From: Auanema rhodensis | Taxonomy: Eukaryota; Nematoda; Chromadorea; Rhabditida; Rhabditidae | NCBI GenBank assembly: GCA_964057225.1 | Contig: OZ059897.1 | Coordinates: 1,860,001-1,924,000, forward strand | Direction of reading: 5' to 3' | Length of the DNA stretch: 64,000 nucleotides | Shown here: one piece after another, positions 12,638 through 26,100 of the stretch | Layout: each line of letters starts with the position of its first letter | Numbering within the stretch: the stretch's first letter is position 1 | Made by a program: the position numbers and the translations under genes | The notes under the pieces: model-generated | Seen by the model: only the letters and a program-made list of their open reading frames with translations | Database searches by the model: none | What the model was told of the DNA's origin: nothing

Positions 12638-15600
12638 TCCCATGTACACTCAACATTGCTTCCAAAAACATTGTGACAAAAATTTTCCCGAAAAATTTCT
12701 AAATAATTTCACAAAAAGTAGGAGTTTTTAGATTTCTTTTTTCAAGGCAAAAACAATGGACAATGTTATTCAACGAAAAAATTAATTCTTCAGGGTGAAA
12801 ATCGAGGATATAAGTGTGAACCTATATCAGTTGATTACTCGGTGCATATTTAAGCTAGCGCAAATCTGATAACACAGATCAACGCAGCTTAAAAATCCGC
12901 ATCGAATGCACTATACTACATTGAGAAACGCTCCATACAAAAATTAGTTATGATCGTTTGAAAAATAATGCATTAGTGTATGTTGAGTTCCCATGTACAC
13001 TCAACATTGCTTCCAAAAACATTTTGACAAAAATTTTCCCGAAAAATTTCTAAATAATTTCACAAAAAGTAGATGTTTTTAGATTCCTTTTTTCAAGGCA
13101 AAGACGATGGACAATGTTATTCAACGAAAAAATTAATTCTTCAGGGTGAAAATCGAGGATATAAGTGTGAACCTATATCAGTTGATTACTCGGTGCATTT
13201 TTAAGCTAGCGCAAATCTGATAACACAGATCAACGCAGCTTAAAAATCCGCATCGAATGCACTATACTACATTGAGAAACGCTCCATACAAAAATTAGTT
13301 ATGATCGTTTGAAAAATAATGCATTAGTGTATGATGAGTTCCCATGTACACTCAACATTGCTTCCAAAAACATTTTGACAAAAATTTTCCCGAAAAATTT
13401 CTAAATAATTTCACAAAAAGTAGATGTTTTTAGATTCCTTTTTTCAAGACGAATACGATGGACAATGTTTTTCGACGAAAAAATCATTTCTTCAGGGTGA
13501 AAATCGAGGATATAAGTGTGAACATATATCAGTTGATATCTCGGTGCATTTTTAAGCTAACTCAAATCGGATAACACAGATCGACGCAGCTTACAAATCC
13601 GCATCGAATGCACTATACTAAATTGAGAAACGCTCTATACAAAAATTAGTTATGATCGTTTGAAAAATAATGCATTAGTGTATGTTGAGTTCCCATGTAC
13701 ACTCAACATTGCTTCCAAAAACATTTTGACAAAAATTTTCCCGAAAAATTTCTAAATAATTTCACAAAAAGTAGATGTTTTTAGATTCCTTTTTTCAAGA
13801 CGAATACGATGGACAATGTTTTTCAACGAAAAAATCATTTCTCCAGGGTGAAAATCGAGGATATAAGTGTGAACATATATCAGTTGATATCTCGGTGCAT
13901 TTTTAAGCTAACTCAAATCTGATAACACAGATCGACGCAGCTTAAAAATCCGCATCGAATGCACTATACTACATTGAGAAACGCTCTATACAAAAATTAG
14001 TTATGATCGTTTGAAAAATAATGCATTAGTGTATGTTGAGTTCCCATGTACACTCAACATTGCTTCCAAAAACATTGTGACAAAAATTTTCCCGAAAAAT
14101 TTCTAAATAATTTCACAAAAAGTAGGAGTTTTTAGATTTCTTTTTTCAAGGCAAATACGATGGACAATGTTATTCAACGAAAAAATTAATTCTTCAGGGT
14201 GAAAATCGAGGATATAAGTGTGAACCTATATCAGTTGATTACTCGGTGCATTTTTAAGCTAGCGCAAATCTGATAACACAGATCGACGCAGCTTAAAAAT
14301 CCGCATCGAATGCACTATACTACATTGAGAAACGCTCTATACAAAAATTAGTTATGATCGTTTGAAAAATAATGCATTAGTGTATGTTGAGTTCCCATGT
14401 ACACTCAACATTGCTTCCAAAAACATTTTGACAAAAATTTTCCCGAAAAATTTCTAAATAATTTCACAAAAAGTAGATGTTTTTAGATTCCTTTTTTCAA
14501 GGCAAAGACGATGGACAATGTTATTCAACGAAAAAATCATTTCTTCAGGGTGAAAATCGAGGATATAAGTGTGAACATATATCAGTTGATATCTCGGTGC
14601 ATTTTTAAGCTAACTCAAATCTGATAACACAGATCGACGCAGCTTAAAAATCCGCATCGAATGCACTATACTACATTGAGAAACGCTTTATACAAAAATT
14701 AGTTATGATCGTATGAAAAATAATGCATTAGTGTATGTTGAGTTCCCATGTACACTCAACATTGCTTCCAAAAACATTTTGACAAAAATTTTCCCGAAAA
14801 ATTTCTAAATAATTTCACAAAAAGTAGATGTTTTTAGATTCCTTTTTTCAAGACGAATACGATGGACAATGTTTTTCAACAAAAAAATCATTTCTTCAGG
14901 GTGAAAATCGAGGATATAAGTGTGAACATATATCAGTTGATATCTCGGTGCATTTTTAAGTTAACTCAAATCTGATAACACAGATCAACGCAGCTTAAAA
15001 ATCCGCCTCGAATGCACTATACTACATTGAGAAACGCTTTATACAAAAATTAGTTATGATCGTATGAAAAATAATGCATTAGTGTATGTTGAGTTCCCAT
15101 GTACACTCAACATTGCTTCCAAAAACATTTTGACAAAAATTTTCCCGAAAAATTTCTGAATAATTTCACAAAAAGTAGATGTTTTTAGATTCTTTTTTTC
15201 AAGACGAATACGATGGACAATGTTTTTCAACGAAAAAATCATTTCTTCAGGGTGAAAATCGAGGATATAAGTGTGAACATATATCAGTTGATATCTCGGT
15301 GCATTTTTAAGCTAACCCAAATCTGATAACACAGATCGACGCAGCTTAAAAATCCGCATCGAATGCACTATACTACATTGAGAAACGCTCTATACAAAAA
15401 TTAGTTATGATCGTTTGAAAAATAATGCATTAGTGTATGCTGAGTTCCCATGTACACTCAACATTGCTTCCAAAAACATTGTGACAAAAATTTTCCCGAA
15501 AAATTTCTAAATAATTTCACAAAAAGTAGATGTTTTTAGATTCCTTTTTTCAAGGCAAAGACGATGGACAATGTTATTCAACGAAAAAATTAATTCTTCA

Positions 15601-16498
15601 GGGTGAAAATCGAGGATATAAGTGTGAACCTATATCAGTTGATATCTCGGTGCATTTTCAAGCTAGCGCAAATCTGATAACACAGATCGACGCAGCTTAA
15701 AAATCCGCATCGAATGCACTATACTACATTGATAAACGCTTAATACAAAAATTAGTTATGATCGTTTGAAAAATAATGCATTAGTGTATGTTGAGTTCCC
15801 ATGTACACTCAACATTGCTTCCAAAAACATTTTGACAAAAATTTTCCCGAAAAATTTCTAAATAATTTCACAAAAAGTAGATGTTTTTAGATTCCTTTTT
15901 TCAAGACGAATACGATGGACAATGTTTTTCAACGAAAAAATCATTTCTTCAGGGTGAAAATCGAGGATATAAGTGTGAACATATATCAGTTGATATCTCG
16001 GTGCATTTTTAAGCTAACTCAAATCTGATAACACAGATCGACGCAGCTTACAAATCCGCATCGAATGCACTATACTACATTGAGAAACGCTCTATACAAA
16101 AATTAGTTATGATCGTTTGAAAAATAATGCATTAGTGTATGCTGAGTTCCCATGTACACTCAACATTGCTTCCAAAAACATTTTGACAAAAATTTTCCCG
16201 AAAAATTTCTAAATAATTTCACAAAAAGTAGATGTTTTTAGATTCCTTTTTTCAAGACGAATACGATGGACAATGTTTTTCAACAAAAAAATCATTTCTT
16301 CAGTGTGAAAATCGAGGATATAAGTGTGAACATATATCAGTTGATATCTCGGTGCATTTTTAAGCTAACTCAAATCTGATAACACAGATCGACGCAGCTT
16401 AAAAATCCGCATCGAATGCACTATACTACATTGAGAAACGCTCTATACAAAAATTAGTTATGATCGTTTGAAAAATAATGCATTAGTGTATGCTGAGT
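12638..16498. repeat. Array segment n=37-47: mixed units
   Basis: This segment holds n=37 (S5 with ACAATGG), n=38 (S5-like with T36 and AT at 85-86), n=39 (TTTCGACG), n=40 (TCTCCAGG), n=41 (GCAAATAC), n=42 (mosaic), then S3 and S4 at n=43-44, S6 with T288 at n=45, and S1/S3 units. The same unusual markers recur in the same order at 59322-61778. No gene is present. Confidence 0.8.
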
Positions 16499-19400
16499 TC
16501 CCATGTACACTCAACATTGCTTCCAAAAACATTTTGACAAAAATTTTCCCGAAAAATTTCTAAATAATTTCACAAAAAGTAGATGTTTTTAGATTCCTTT
16601 TTTCAAGACGAATACGATGGACAATGTTTTTCAACAAAAAAATCATTTCTTCAGGGTGAAAATCGAGGATATAAGTGTGAACATATATCAGTTGATATCT
16701 CGGTGCATTTTTAAGCTAACTCAAATCTGATAACACAGATCGACGCAGCTTAAAAATTCGCATCGAATGCACTATACTACATTGAGAAACGCTCTATACA
16801 AAAATTAGTTATGATCGTTTGAAAAATAATGCATTAGTGTATGCTGAGTTCCCATGTACACTCAACATTGCTTCCAAAAACATTTTGACAAAAATTTTCC
16901 CGAAAAATTTCTAAATAATTTCACAAAAAGTAGATGTTTTTAGATTCCTTTTTTCAAGACGAATACGATGGACAATGTTTTTCAACAAAAAAATCATTTC
17001 TTCAGGGTGAAAATCGAGGATATAAATGTGAACATATATCAGTTGATATCTCGGTGCATTTTTAAGTTAACTCAAATCTGATAACACAGATCAACGCAGC
17101 TTAAAAATCCGCCTCGAATGCACTATACTACATTGAGAAACGCTTTATACAAAAATTAGTTATGATCGTATGAAAAATAATGCATTAGTGTATGTTGAGT
17201 TCCCATGTACACTCAACATTGCTTCCAAAAACATTTTGACAAAAATTTTCCCGAAAAATTTCTGAATAATTTCACAAAAAGTAGATGTTTTTAGATTCTT
17301 TTTTTCAAGACGAATACGATGGACAATGTTTTTCAACGAAAAAATCATTTCTTCAGGGTGAAAATCGAGGATATAAGTGTGAACATATATCAGTTGATAT
17401 CTCGGTGCATTTTTAAGCTAACTCAAATCTGATAACACAGATCGACGCAGCTTAAAAATCCGCATCGAATGCACTATACTACATTGAGAAACGCTTAATA
17501 CAAAAATTAGTTATGATCGTTTGAAAAATAATGCATTAGTGTATGCTGAGTTCCCATGTACACTCAACATTGCTTCCAAAAACATTTTGACAAAAATTTT
17601 CCCGAAAAATTTCTAAATAATTTCACAAAAAGTAGAAGTTTTTAGATTCCTTTTTTCAAGACGAATACGATGGACAATGTTATTCAACGAAAAAATTAAT
17701 TCTTCAGGGTGAAAATCGAGGATATAAGTGTGAACCTATATCAGTTGATATCTCGGTGCATTTTCAAGCTAGCGCAAATCTGATAACACAGATCGACGCA
17801 GCTTAAAAATCCGCATCGAATGCACTATACTACATTGAGAAACGCTCTATACAAAAATTAGTTATGATCGTTTGAAAAATAATGCATTAGTGTATGCTGA
17901 GTTCCCATGTACACTCAACATTGCTTCCAAAAACATTTTGACAAAAATTTTCCCGAAAAATTTCTAAATAATTTCACAAAAAGTAGAAGTTTTTAGATTC
18001 CTTTTTTCAAGACGAATACGATGGACAATGTTTTTCAACGAAAAAATCATTTCTTCAGGGTGAAAATCGAGGATATAAGTGTGAACATATATCAGTTGAT
18101 ATCTCGGTGCATTTTCAAGCTAACTCAAATCTGATAACACAGATCGACGCAGCTTACAAATCCGCATCGAATGCACTATACTACATTGAGAAACGCTCTA
18201 TACAAAAATTAGTTATGATCGTTTGAAAAATAATGCATTAGTGTATGCTGAGTTCCCATGTACACTCAACATTGCTTCCAAAAACATTGTGACAAAAATT
18301 TTCCCGAAAAATTTCTAAATAATTTCACAAAAAGTAGGAGTTTTTAGATTTCTTTTTTCAAGGCAAAGACGATGGACAATGTTATTCAACGAAAAAATTA
18401 ATTCTTCAGGGTGAAAATCGAGGATATAAGTGTGAACCTATATCAGTTGATTACTCGGTGCATTTTTAAGCTAGCGCAAATCTGATAACACAGATCGACG
18501 CAGCTTAAAAATCCGCATCGAATGCACTATACTACATTGAGAAACGCTCTATACAAAAATTAGTTATGATCGTTTGAAAAATAATGCATTAGTGTATGTT
18601 GAGTTCCCATGTACACTCAACATTGCTTCCAAAAACATTTTGACAAAAAGTTTCCCGAAAAATTTCTAAATAATTTCACAAAAAGTAGATGTTTTTAGAT
18701 TCCTTTTTTCAAGACGAATACGATGGACAATGTTTTTTAACGAAAAAATCATTTCTTCAGGGTGAAAATCGAGGATATAAGTGTGAACATATATCAGTTG
18801 ATATCTCGGTGCATTTTTAAGCTAACTCAAATCTGATAACACAGATCGACGCAGCTTAAAAATCCGCATCGAATGCACTATACTACATTGAGAAACGCTC
18901 TATACAAAAATTAGTTATGATCGTTTGAAAAATAATGCATTAGTGTATGCTGAGTTCCCATGTACACTCAACATTGCTTCCAAAAACATTTTGACAAAAA
19001 TTTTCCCGAAAAATTTCTAAATAATTTCACAAAAAGTAGATGTTTTTAGATTCCTTTTTTCAAGACGAATACGATGGACAATGTTTTTCAACAAAAAAAT
19101 CATTTCTTCAGGGTGAAAATCGAGGATATAAGTGTGAACATATATCAGTTGATATCTCGGTGCATTTTTAAGTTAACTCAAATCTGATAACACAGATCAA
19201 CGCAGCTTAAAAATCCGCCTCGAATGCACTATACTACATTGAGAAACGCTTTATACAAAAATTAGTTATGATCGTATGAAAAATAATGCATTAGTGTATG
19301 TTGAGTTCCCATGTACACTCAACATTGCTTCCAAAAACATTTTGACAAAAATTTTCCCGAAAAATTTCTGAATAATTTCACAAAAAGTAGATGTTTTTAG

Positions 19401-19657
19401 ATTCTTTTTTTCAAGACGAATACGATGGACAATGTTTTTCAACGAAAAAATCATTTCTTCAGGGTGAAAATCGAGGATATAAGTGTGAACATATATCAGT
19501 TGATATCTCGGTGCATTTTTAAGCTAACTCAAATCTGATAACACAGATCGACGCAGCTTAAAAATCCGCATCGAATGCACTATACTACATTGAGAAACGC
19601 TCTATACAAAAATTAGTTATGATCGTTTGAAAAATAATGCATTAGTGTATGCTGAGT
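16499..19657. repeat. 9-unit block, copy 1 (n=48-56)
   Basis: The order is S3-like with T260, S3, S4, mosaic S7/S6, S7, S5, S8, S3, S4. This same order follows directly in copy 2. Marker T260 (AAAAATTCGC) occurs only at n=48 and n=57, exactly 3,159 bp apart. Differences from copy 2 that I noticed are confined to n=49 (ATAAATGTG), n=50 (CTTAATA) and the first half of n=51. Confidence 0.85.
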
Positions 19658-21061
19658 TCCCATGTACACTCAACATTGCTTCCAAAAACATTTTGACAAA
19701 AATTTTCCCGAAAAATTTCTAAATAATTTCACAAAAAGTAGATGTTTTTAGATTCCTTTTTTCAAGACGAATACGATGGACAATGTTTTTCAACAAAAAA
19801 ATCATTTCTTCAGGGTGAAAATCGAGGATATAAGTGTGAACATATATCAGTTGATATCTCGGTGCATTTTTAAGCTAACTCAAATCTGATAACACAGATC
19901 GACGCAGCTTAAAAATTCGCATCGAATGCACTATACTACATTGAGAAACGCTCTATACAAAAATTAGTTATGATCGTTTGAAAAATAATGCATTAGTGTA
20001 TGCTGAGTTCCCATGTACACTCAACATTGCTTCCAAAAACATTTTGACAAAAATTTTCCCGAAAAATTTCTAAATAATTTCACAAAAAGTAGATGTTTTT
20101 AGATTCCTTTTTTCAAGACGAATACGATGGACAATGTTTTTCAACAAAAAAATCATTTCTTCAGGGTGAAAATCGAGGATATAAGTGTGAACATATATCA
20201 GTTGATATCTCGGTGCATTTTTAAGTTAACTCAAATCTGATAACACAGATCAACGCAGCTTAAAAATCCGCCTCGAATGCACTATACTACATTGAGAAAC
20301 GCTTTATACAAAAATTAGTTATGATCGTATGAAAAATAATGCATTAGTGTATGTTGAGTTCCCATGTACACTCAACATTGCTTCCAAAAACATTTTGACA
20401 AAAATTTTCCCGAAAAATTTCTGAATAATTTCACAAAAAGTAGATGTTTTTAGATTCTTTTTTTCAAGACGAATACGATGGACAATGTTTTTCAACGAAA
20501 AAATCATTTCTTCAGGGTGAAAATCGAGGATATAAGTGTGAACATATATCAGTTGATATCTCGGTGCATTTTTAAGCTAACTCAAATCTGATAACACAGA
20601 TCGACGCAGCTTAAAAATCCGCATCGAATGCACTATACTACATTGAGAAACGCTCTATACAAAAATTAGTTATGATCGTTTGAAAAATAATGCATTAGTG
20701 TATGCTGAGTTCCCATGTACACTCAACATTGCTTCCAAAAACATTGTGACAAAAATTTTCCCGAAAAATTTCTAAATAATTTCACAAAAAGTAGATGTTT
20801 TTAGATTCCTTTTTTCAAGGCAAAGACGATGGACAATGTTATTCAACGAAAAAATTAATTCTTCAGGGTGAAAATCGAGGATATAAGTGTGAACCTATAT
20901 CAGTTGATATCTCGGTGCATTTTCAAGCTAGCGCAAATCTGATAACACAGATCGACGCAGCTTAAAAATCCGCATCGAATGCACTATACTACATTGAGAA
21001 ACGCTCTATACAAAAATTAGTTATGATCGTTTGAAAAATAATGCATTAGTGTATGCTGAGT

Positions 21062-21412
21062 TCCCATGTACACTCAACATTGCTTCCAAAAACATTTTGA
21101 CAAAAATTTTCCCGAAAAATTTCTAAATAATTTCACAAAAAGTAGAAGTTTTTAGATTCCTTTTTTCAAGACGAATACGATGGACAATGTTTTTCAACGA
21201 AAAAATCATTTCTTCAGGGTGAAAATCGAGGATATAAGTGTGAACATATATCAGTTGATATCTCGGTGCATTTTCAAGCTAACTCAAATCTGATAACACA
21301 GATCGACGCAGCTTACAAATCCGCATCGAATGCACTATACTACATTGAGAAACGCTCTATACAAAAATTAGTTATGATCGTTTGAAAAATAATGCATTAG
21401 TGTATGCTGAGT
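21062..21412. repeat. Satellite unit subtype S7 (n=61)
   Basis: This subtype has A86 (GTAGAAG), C214 and C255 (CTTACAAAT), otherwise the reference states. Copies are n=52, 61, 67, 73, 76 and 88 with T36, and n=71, 80, 83 and 92 with G36. It is confined to about 17903-32293. C214 and C255 fall opposite each other's neighbours in the large dyad, producing two adjacent mismatches in the outer stem rather than a compensated pair. Confidence 0.8.
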
Positions 21413-21763
21413 TCCCATGTACACTCAACATTGCTTCCAAAAACATTGTGACAAAAATTTTCCCGAAAAATTTCTAAATAATTTCACAAAAAGTAGGAGT
21501 TTTTAGATTTCTTTTTTCAAGGCAAAGACGATGGACAATGTTATTCAACGAAAAAATTAATTCTTCAGGGTGAAAATCGAGGATATAAGTGTGAACCTAT
21601 ATCAGTTGATTACTCGGTGCATTTTTAAGCTAGCGCAAATCTGATAACACAGATCGACGCAGCTTAAAAATCCGCATCGAATGCACTATACTACATTGAG
21701 AAACGCTCTATACAAAAATTAGTTATGATCGTTTGAAAAATAATGCATTAGTGTATGTTGAGT
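21413..21763. repeat. Satellite unit subtype S5 (n=62)
   Basis: This is the most divergent common subtype. States: G36, GA at 85-86 (GTAGGAG), T98, GCAAAG at 110-115, A131, TAA at 146-148, C185, TA instead of AT at 199-200, and AGCG at 220-223. Variants carry ACAATGG at 116-122 (n=28, 37, 170), GCAAATAC (n=41, 175, 176), A51 (n=126, 141, 142), T73 (n=123, 124, 138, 139) or a C in the T tract at 100-105 (n=151 to 168). Copies are interspersed about every three to six units through the array from n=20 onward. Confidence 0.85.
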
Positions 21764-22114
21764 TCCCATGTACACTCAACATTGCTTCCAAAAACATTTT
21801 GACAAAAAGTTTCCCGAAAAATTTCTAAATAATTTCACAAAAAGTAGATGTTTTTAGATTCCTTTTTTCAAGACGAATACGATGGACAATGTTTTTTAAC
21901 GAAAAAATCATTTCTTCAGGGTGAAAATCGAGGATATAAGTGTGAACATATATCAGTTGATATCTCGGTGCATTTTTAAGCTAACTCAAATCTGATAACA
22001 CAGATCGACGCAGCTTAAAAATCCGCATCGAATGCACTATACTACATTGAGAAACGCTCTATACAAAAATTAGTTATGATCGTTTGAAAAATAATGCATT
22101 AGTGTATGCTGAGT
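21764..22114. repeat. Satellite unit subtype S8, G46 (n=63)
   Basis: This subtype is S2-like (T134) with G46, which turns AAAAATTTT into AAAAAGTTT and breaks the small A/T dyad at 43-61. Copies are n=54, 63, 82, 85, 93, 99, 105 and 111; n=99 and n=111 add G255. n=104 carries G46 on an S3-like body. It is found only between 18605 and 38962, so it is a regional subtype. Confidence 0.8.
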
Positions 22115-22816
22115 TCCCATGTACACTCAACATTGCTTCCAAAAACATTTTGACAAAAATTTTCCCGAAAAATTTCTAAATAATTTCACAAAAAGTAGAT
22201 GTTTTTAGATTCCTTTTTTCAAGACGAATACGATGGACAATGTTTTTCAACAAAAAAATCATTTCTTCAGGGTGAAAATCGAGGATATAAGTGTGAACAT
22301 ATATCAGTTGATATCTCGGTGCATTTTTAAGTTAACTCAAATCTGATAACACAGATCAACGCAGCTTAAAAATCCGCCTCGAATGCACTATACTACATTG
22401 AGAAACGCTTTATACAAAAATTAGTTATGATCGTATGAAAAATAATGCATTAGTGTATGTTGAGTTCCCATGTACACTCAACATTGCTTCCAAAAACATT
22501 TTGACAAAAATTTTCCCGAAAAATTTCTGAATAATTTCACAAAAAGTAGATGTTTTTAGATTCTTTTTTTCAAGACGAATACGATGGACAATGTTTTTCA
22601 ACGAAAAAATCATTTCTTCAGGGTGAAAATCGAGGATATAAGTGTGAACATATATCAGTTGATATCTCGGTGCATTTTTAAGCTAACTCAAATCTGATAA
22701 CACAGATCGACGCAGCTTAAAAATCCGCATCGAATGCACTATACTACATTGAGAAACGCTCTATACAAAAATTAGTTATGATCGTTTGAAAAATAATGCA
22801 TTAGTGTATGCTGAGT

Positions 22817-23167
22817 TCCCATGTACACTCAACATTGCTTCCAAAAACATTGTGACAAAAATTTTCCCGAAAAATTTCTAAATAATTTCACAAAAAGTAG
22901 ATGTTTTTAGATTCCTTTTTTCAAGGCAAAGACGATGGACAATGTTATTCAACGAAAAAATTAATTCTTCAGGGTGAAAATCGAGGATATAAGTGTGAAC
23001 CTATATCAGTTGATATCTCGGTGCATTTTCAAGCTAGCGCAAATCTGATAACACAGATCGACGCAGCTTAAAAATCCGCATCGAATGCACTATACTACAT
23101 TGAGAAACGCTCTATACAAAAATTAGTTATGATCGTTTGAAAAATAATGCATTAGTGTATGCTGAGT
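22817..23167. repeat. Satellite unit subtype S6 (n=66)
   Basis: This subtype is S5-like over 110-148 (GCAAAG, A131, TAA) and at AGCG 220-223. It keeps AT at 85-86 and 199-200 and has C214 (TTTTCAAG). Copies are n=60, 66 and 87. A sub-form with T288 and TA at 296-297 (GATAAACGCTTAATA) is seen at n=45, 96, 108, 121, 137 and 173. n=96 and n=108 add A267. The C214 change puts a mismatch in the outer arm of the large dyad. Confidence 0.8.
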
Positions 23168-26100
23168 TCCCATGTACACTCAACATTGCTTCCAAAAACA
23201 TTTTGACAAAAATTTTCCCGAAAAATTTCTAAATAATTTCACAAAAAGTAGAAGTTTTTAGATTCCTTTTTTCAAGACGAATACGATGGACAATGTTTTT
23301 CAACGAAAAAATCATTTCTTCAGGGTGAAAATCGAGGATATAAGTGTGAACATATATCAGTTGATATCTCGGTGCATTTTCAAGCTAACTCAAATCTGAT
23401 AACACAGATCGACGCAGCTTACAAATCCGCATCGAATGCACTATACTACATTGAGAAACGCTCTATACAAAAATTAGTTATGATCGTTTGAAAAATAATG
23501 CATTAGTGTATGCTGAGTTCCCATGTACACTCAACATTGCTTCTAAAAACATTGTGACAAAAATTTTCCCGAAAAATTTCTAAATAATTTCACAAAAAGT
23601 AGGAGTTTTTAGATTTCTTTTTTCAAGGCAAAGACGATGGACAATGTTATTCAACGAAAAAATTAATTCTTCAGGGTGAAAATCGAGGATATAAGTGTGA
23701 ACCTATATCAGTTGATTACTCGGTGCATTTTTAAGCTAGCGCAAATCTGATAACACAGATCGACGCAGCTTAAAAATCCGCATCGAATGCACTATACTAC
23801 ATTGAGAAACGCTCTATACAAAAATTAGTTATGATCGTTTGAAAAATAATGCATTAGTGTATGCTGAGTTCCCATGTACACTCAACATTGCTTCCAAAAA
23901 CATTTTGACAAAAATTTTCCCGAAAAATTTCTAAATAATTTCACAAAAAGTAGATGTTTTTAGATTCCTTTTTTCAAGACGAATACGATGGACAATGTTT
24001 TTCAACAAAAAAATCATTTCTTCAGGGTGAAAATCGAGGATATAAGTGTGAACATATATCAGTTGATATCTCGGTGCATTTTTAAGCTAACTCAAATCTG
24101 ATAACACAGATCGACGCAGCTTAAAAATCCGCCTCGAATGCACTATACTACATTGAGAAACGCTTTATACAAAAATTAGTTATGATCGTATGAAAAATAA
24201 TGCATTAGTGTATGTTGAGTTCCCATGTACACTCAACATTGCTTCCAAAAACATTTTGACAAAAATTTTCCCGAAAAATTTCTGAATAATTTCACAAAAA
24301 GTAGATGTTTTTAGATTCTTTTTTTCAAGACGAATACGATGGACAATGTTTTTCAACGAAAAAATCATTTCTTCAGGGTGAAAATCGAGGATATAAGTGT
24401 GAACATATATCAGTTGATATCTCGGTGCATTTTTAAGCTAACTCAAATCTGATAACACAGATCGACGCAGCTTAAAAATCCGCATCGAATGCACTATACT
24501 ACATTGAGAAACGCTCTATACAAAAATTAGTTATGATCGTTTGAAAAATAATGCATTAGTGTATGCTGAGTTCCCATGTACACTCAACATTGCTTCCAAA
24601 AACATTGTGACAAAAATTTTCCCGAAAAATTTCTAAATAATTTCACAAAAAGTAGAAGTTTTTAGATTCCTCTTTTCAAGACGAATACGATGGACAATGT
24701 TTTTCAACGAAAAAATCATTTCTTCAGGGTGAAAATCGAGGATATAAGTGTGAACATATATCAGTTGATATCTCGGTGCATTTTCAAGCTAACTCAAATC
24801 TGATAACACAGATCGACGCAGCTTACAAATCCGCATCGAATGCACTATACTACATTGAGAAACGCTCTATACAAAAATTAGTTATGATCGTTTGAAAAAT
24901 AATGCATTAGTGTATGCTGAGTTCCCATGTACACTCAACATTGCTTCCAAAAACATTGTGACAAAAATTTTCCCGAAAAATTTCTAAATAATTTCACAAA
25001 AAGTAGGAGTTTTTAGATTTCTTTTTTCAAGGCAAAGACGATGGACAATGTTATTCAACGAAAAAATAAATTCTTCAGGGTGAAAATCGAGGATATAAGT
25101 GTGAACCTATATCAGTTGATTACTCGGTGCATTTTTAAGCTAGCGCAAATCTGATAACACAGATCGACGCAGCTTAAAAATCCGCATCGAATGCACTATA
25201 CTACATTGAGAAACGCTCTATACAAAACATAGTTATGATCGTTTGAAAAATAATGCATTAGTGTATGTTGAGTTCCCATGTACACTCAACATTGCTTCCA
25301 AAAACATTTTGACAAAAATTTTCCCGAAAAATTTCTAAATAATTTCACAAAAAGTAGAAGTTTTTAGATTCCTTTTTTCAAGACGAATACGATGGACAAT
25401 GTTTTTCAACGAAAAAATCATTTCTTCAGGGTGAAAATCGAGGATATAAGTGTGAACATATATCAGTTGATATCTCGGTGCATTTTCAAGCTAACTCAAA
25501 TCTGATAACACAGATCGACGCAGCTTACAAATCCGCATCGAATGCACTATACTACATTGAGAAACGCTCTATACAAAAATTAGTTATGATCGTTTGAAAA
25601 ATAATGCATTAGTGTATGCTGAGTTCCCATGTACACTCAACATTGCTTCCAAAAACATTGTGACAAAAATTTTCCCGAAAAATTTCTAAATAATTTCACA
25701 AAAAGTAGGAGTTTTTAGATTTCTTTTTTCAAGGCAAAGACGATGGACAATGTTATTCAACGAAAAAATTAATTCTTCAGGGTGAAAATCGAGGATATAA
25801 GTGTGAACCTATATCAGTTGATTACTCGGTGCATTTTTAAGCTAGCGCAAATCTGATAACACAGATCGACGCAGCTTAAAAATCCGCATCGAATGCACTA
25901 CACTACATTGAGAAACGCTCTATACAAAAATTAGTTATGATCGTTTGAAAAATAATGCATTAGTGTATGCTGAGTTCCCATGTACACTCAACATTGCTTC
26001 CAAAAACATTTTGACAAAAATTTTCCCGAAAAATTTCTAAATAATTTCACAAAAAGTAGATGTTTTTAGATTCCTTTTTTCAAGACGAATACGATGGACA

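Larger units (their letters stand above)
19658..22816. repeat. 9-unit block, copy 2 (n=57-65)
   Basis: This is the tandem partner of 16499-19657, unit for unit. Its right part continues as a partial six-unit echo: n=64-67 repeats the order of n=58-61 (S3, S4, S6, S7). The two periods overlap, which implies at least two separate exchange events. Confidence 0.85.
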
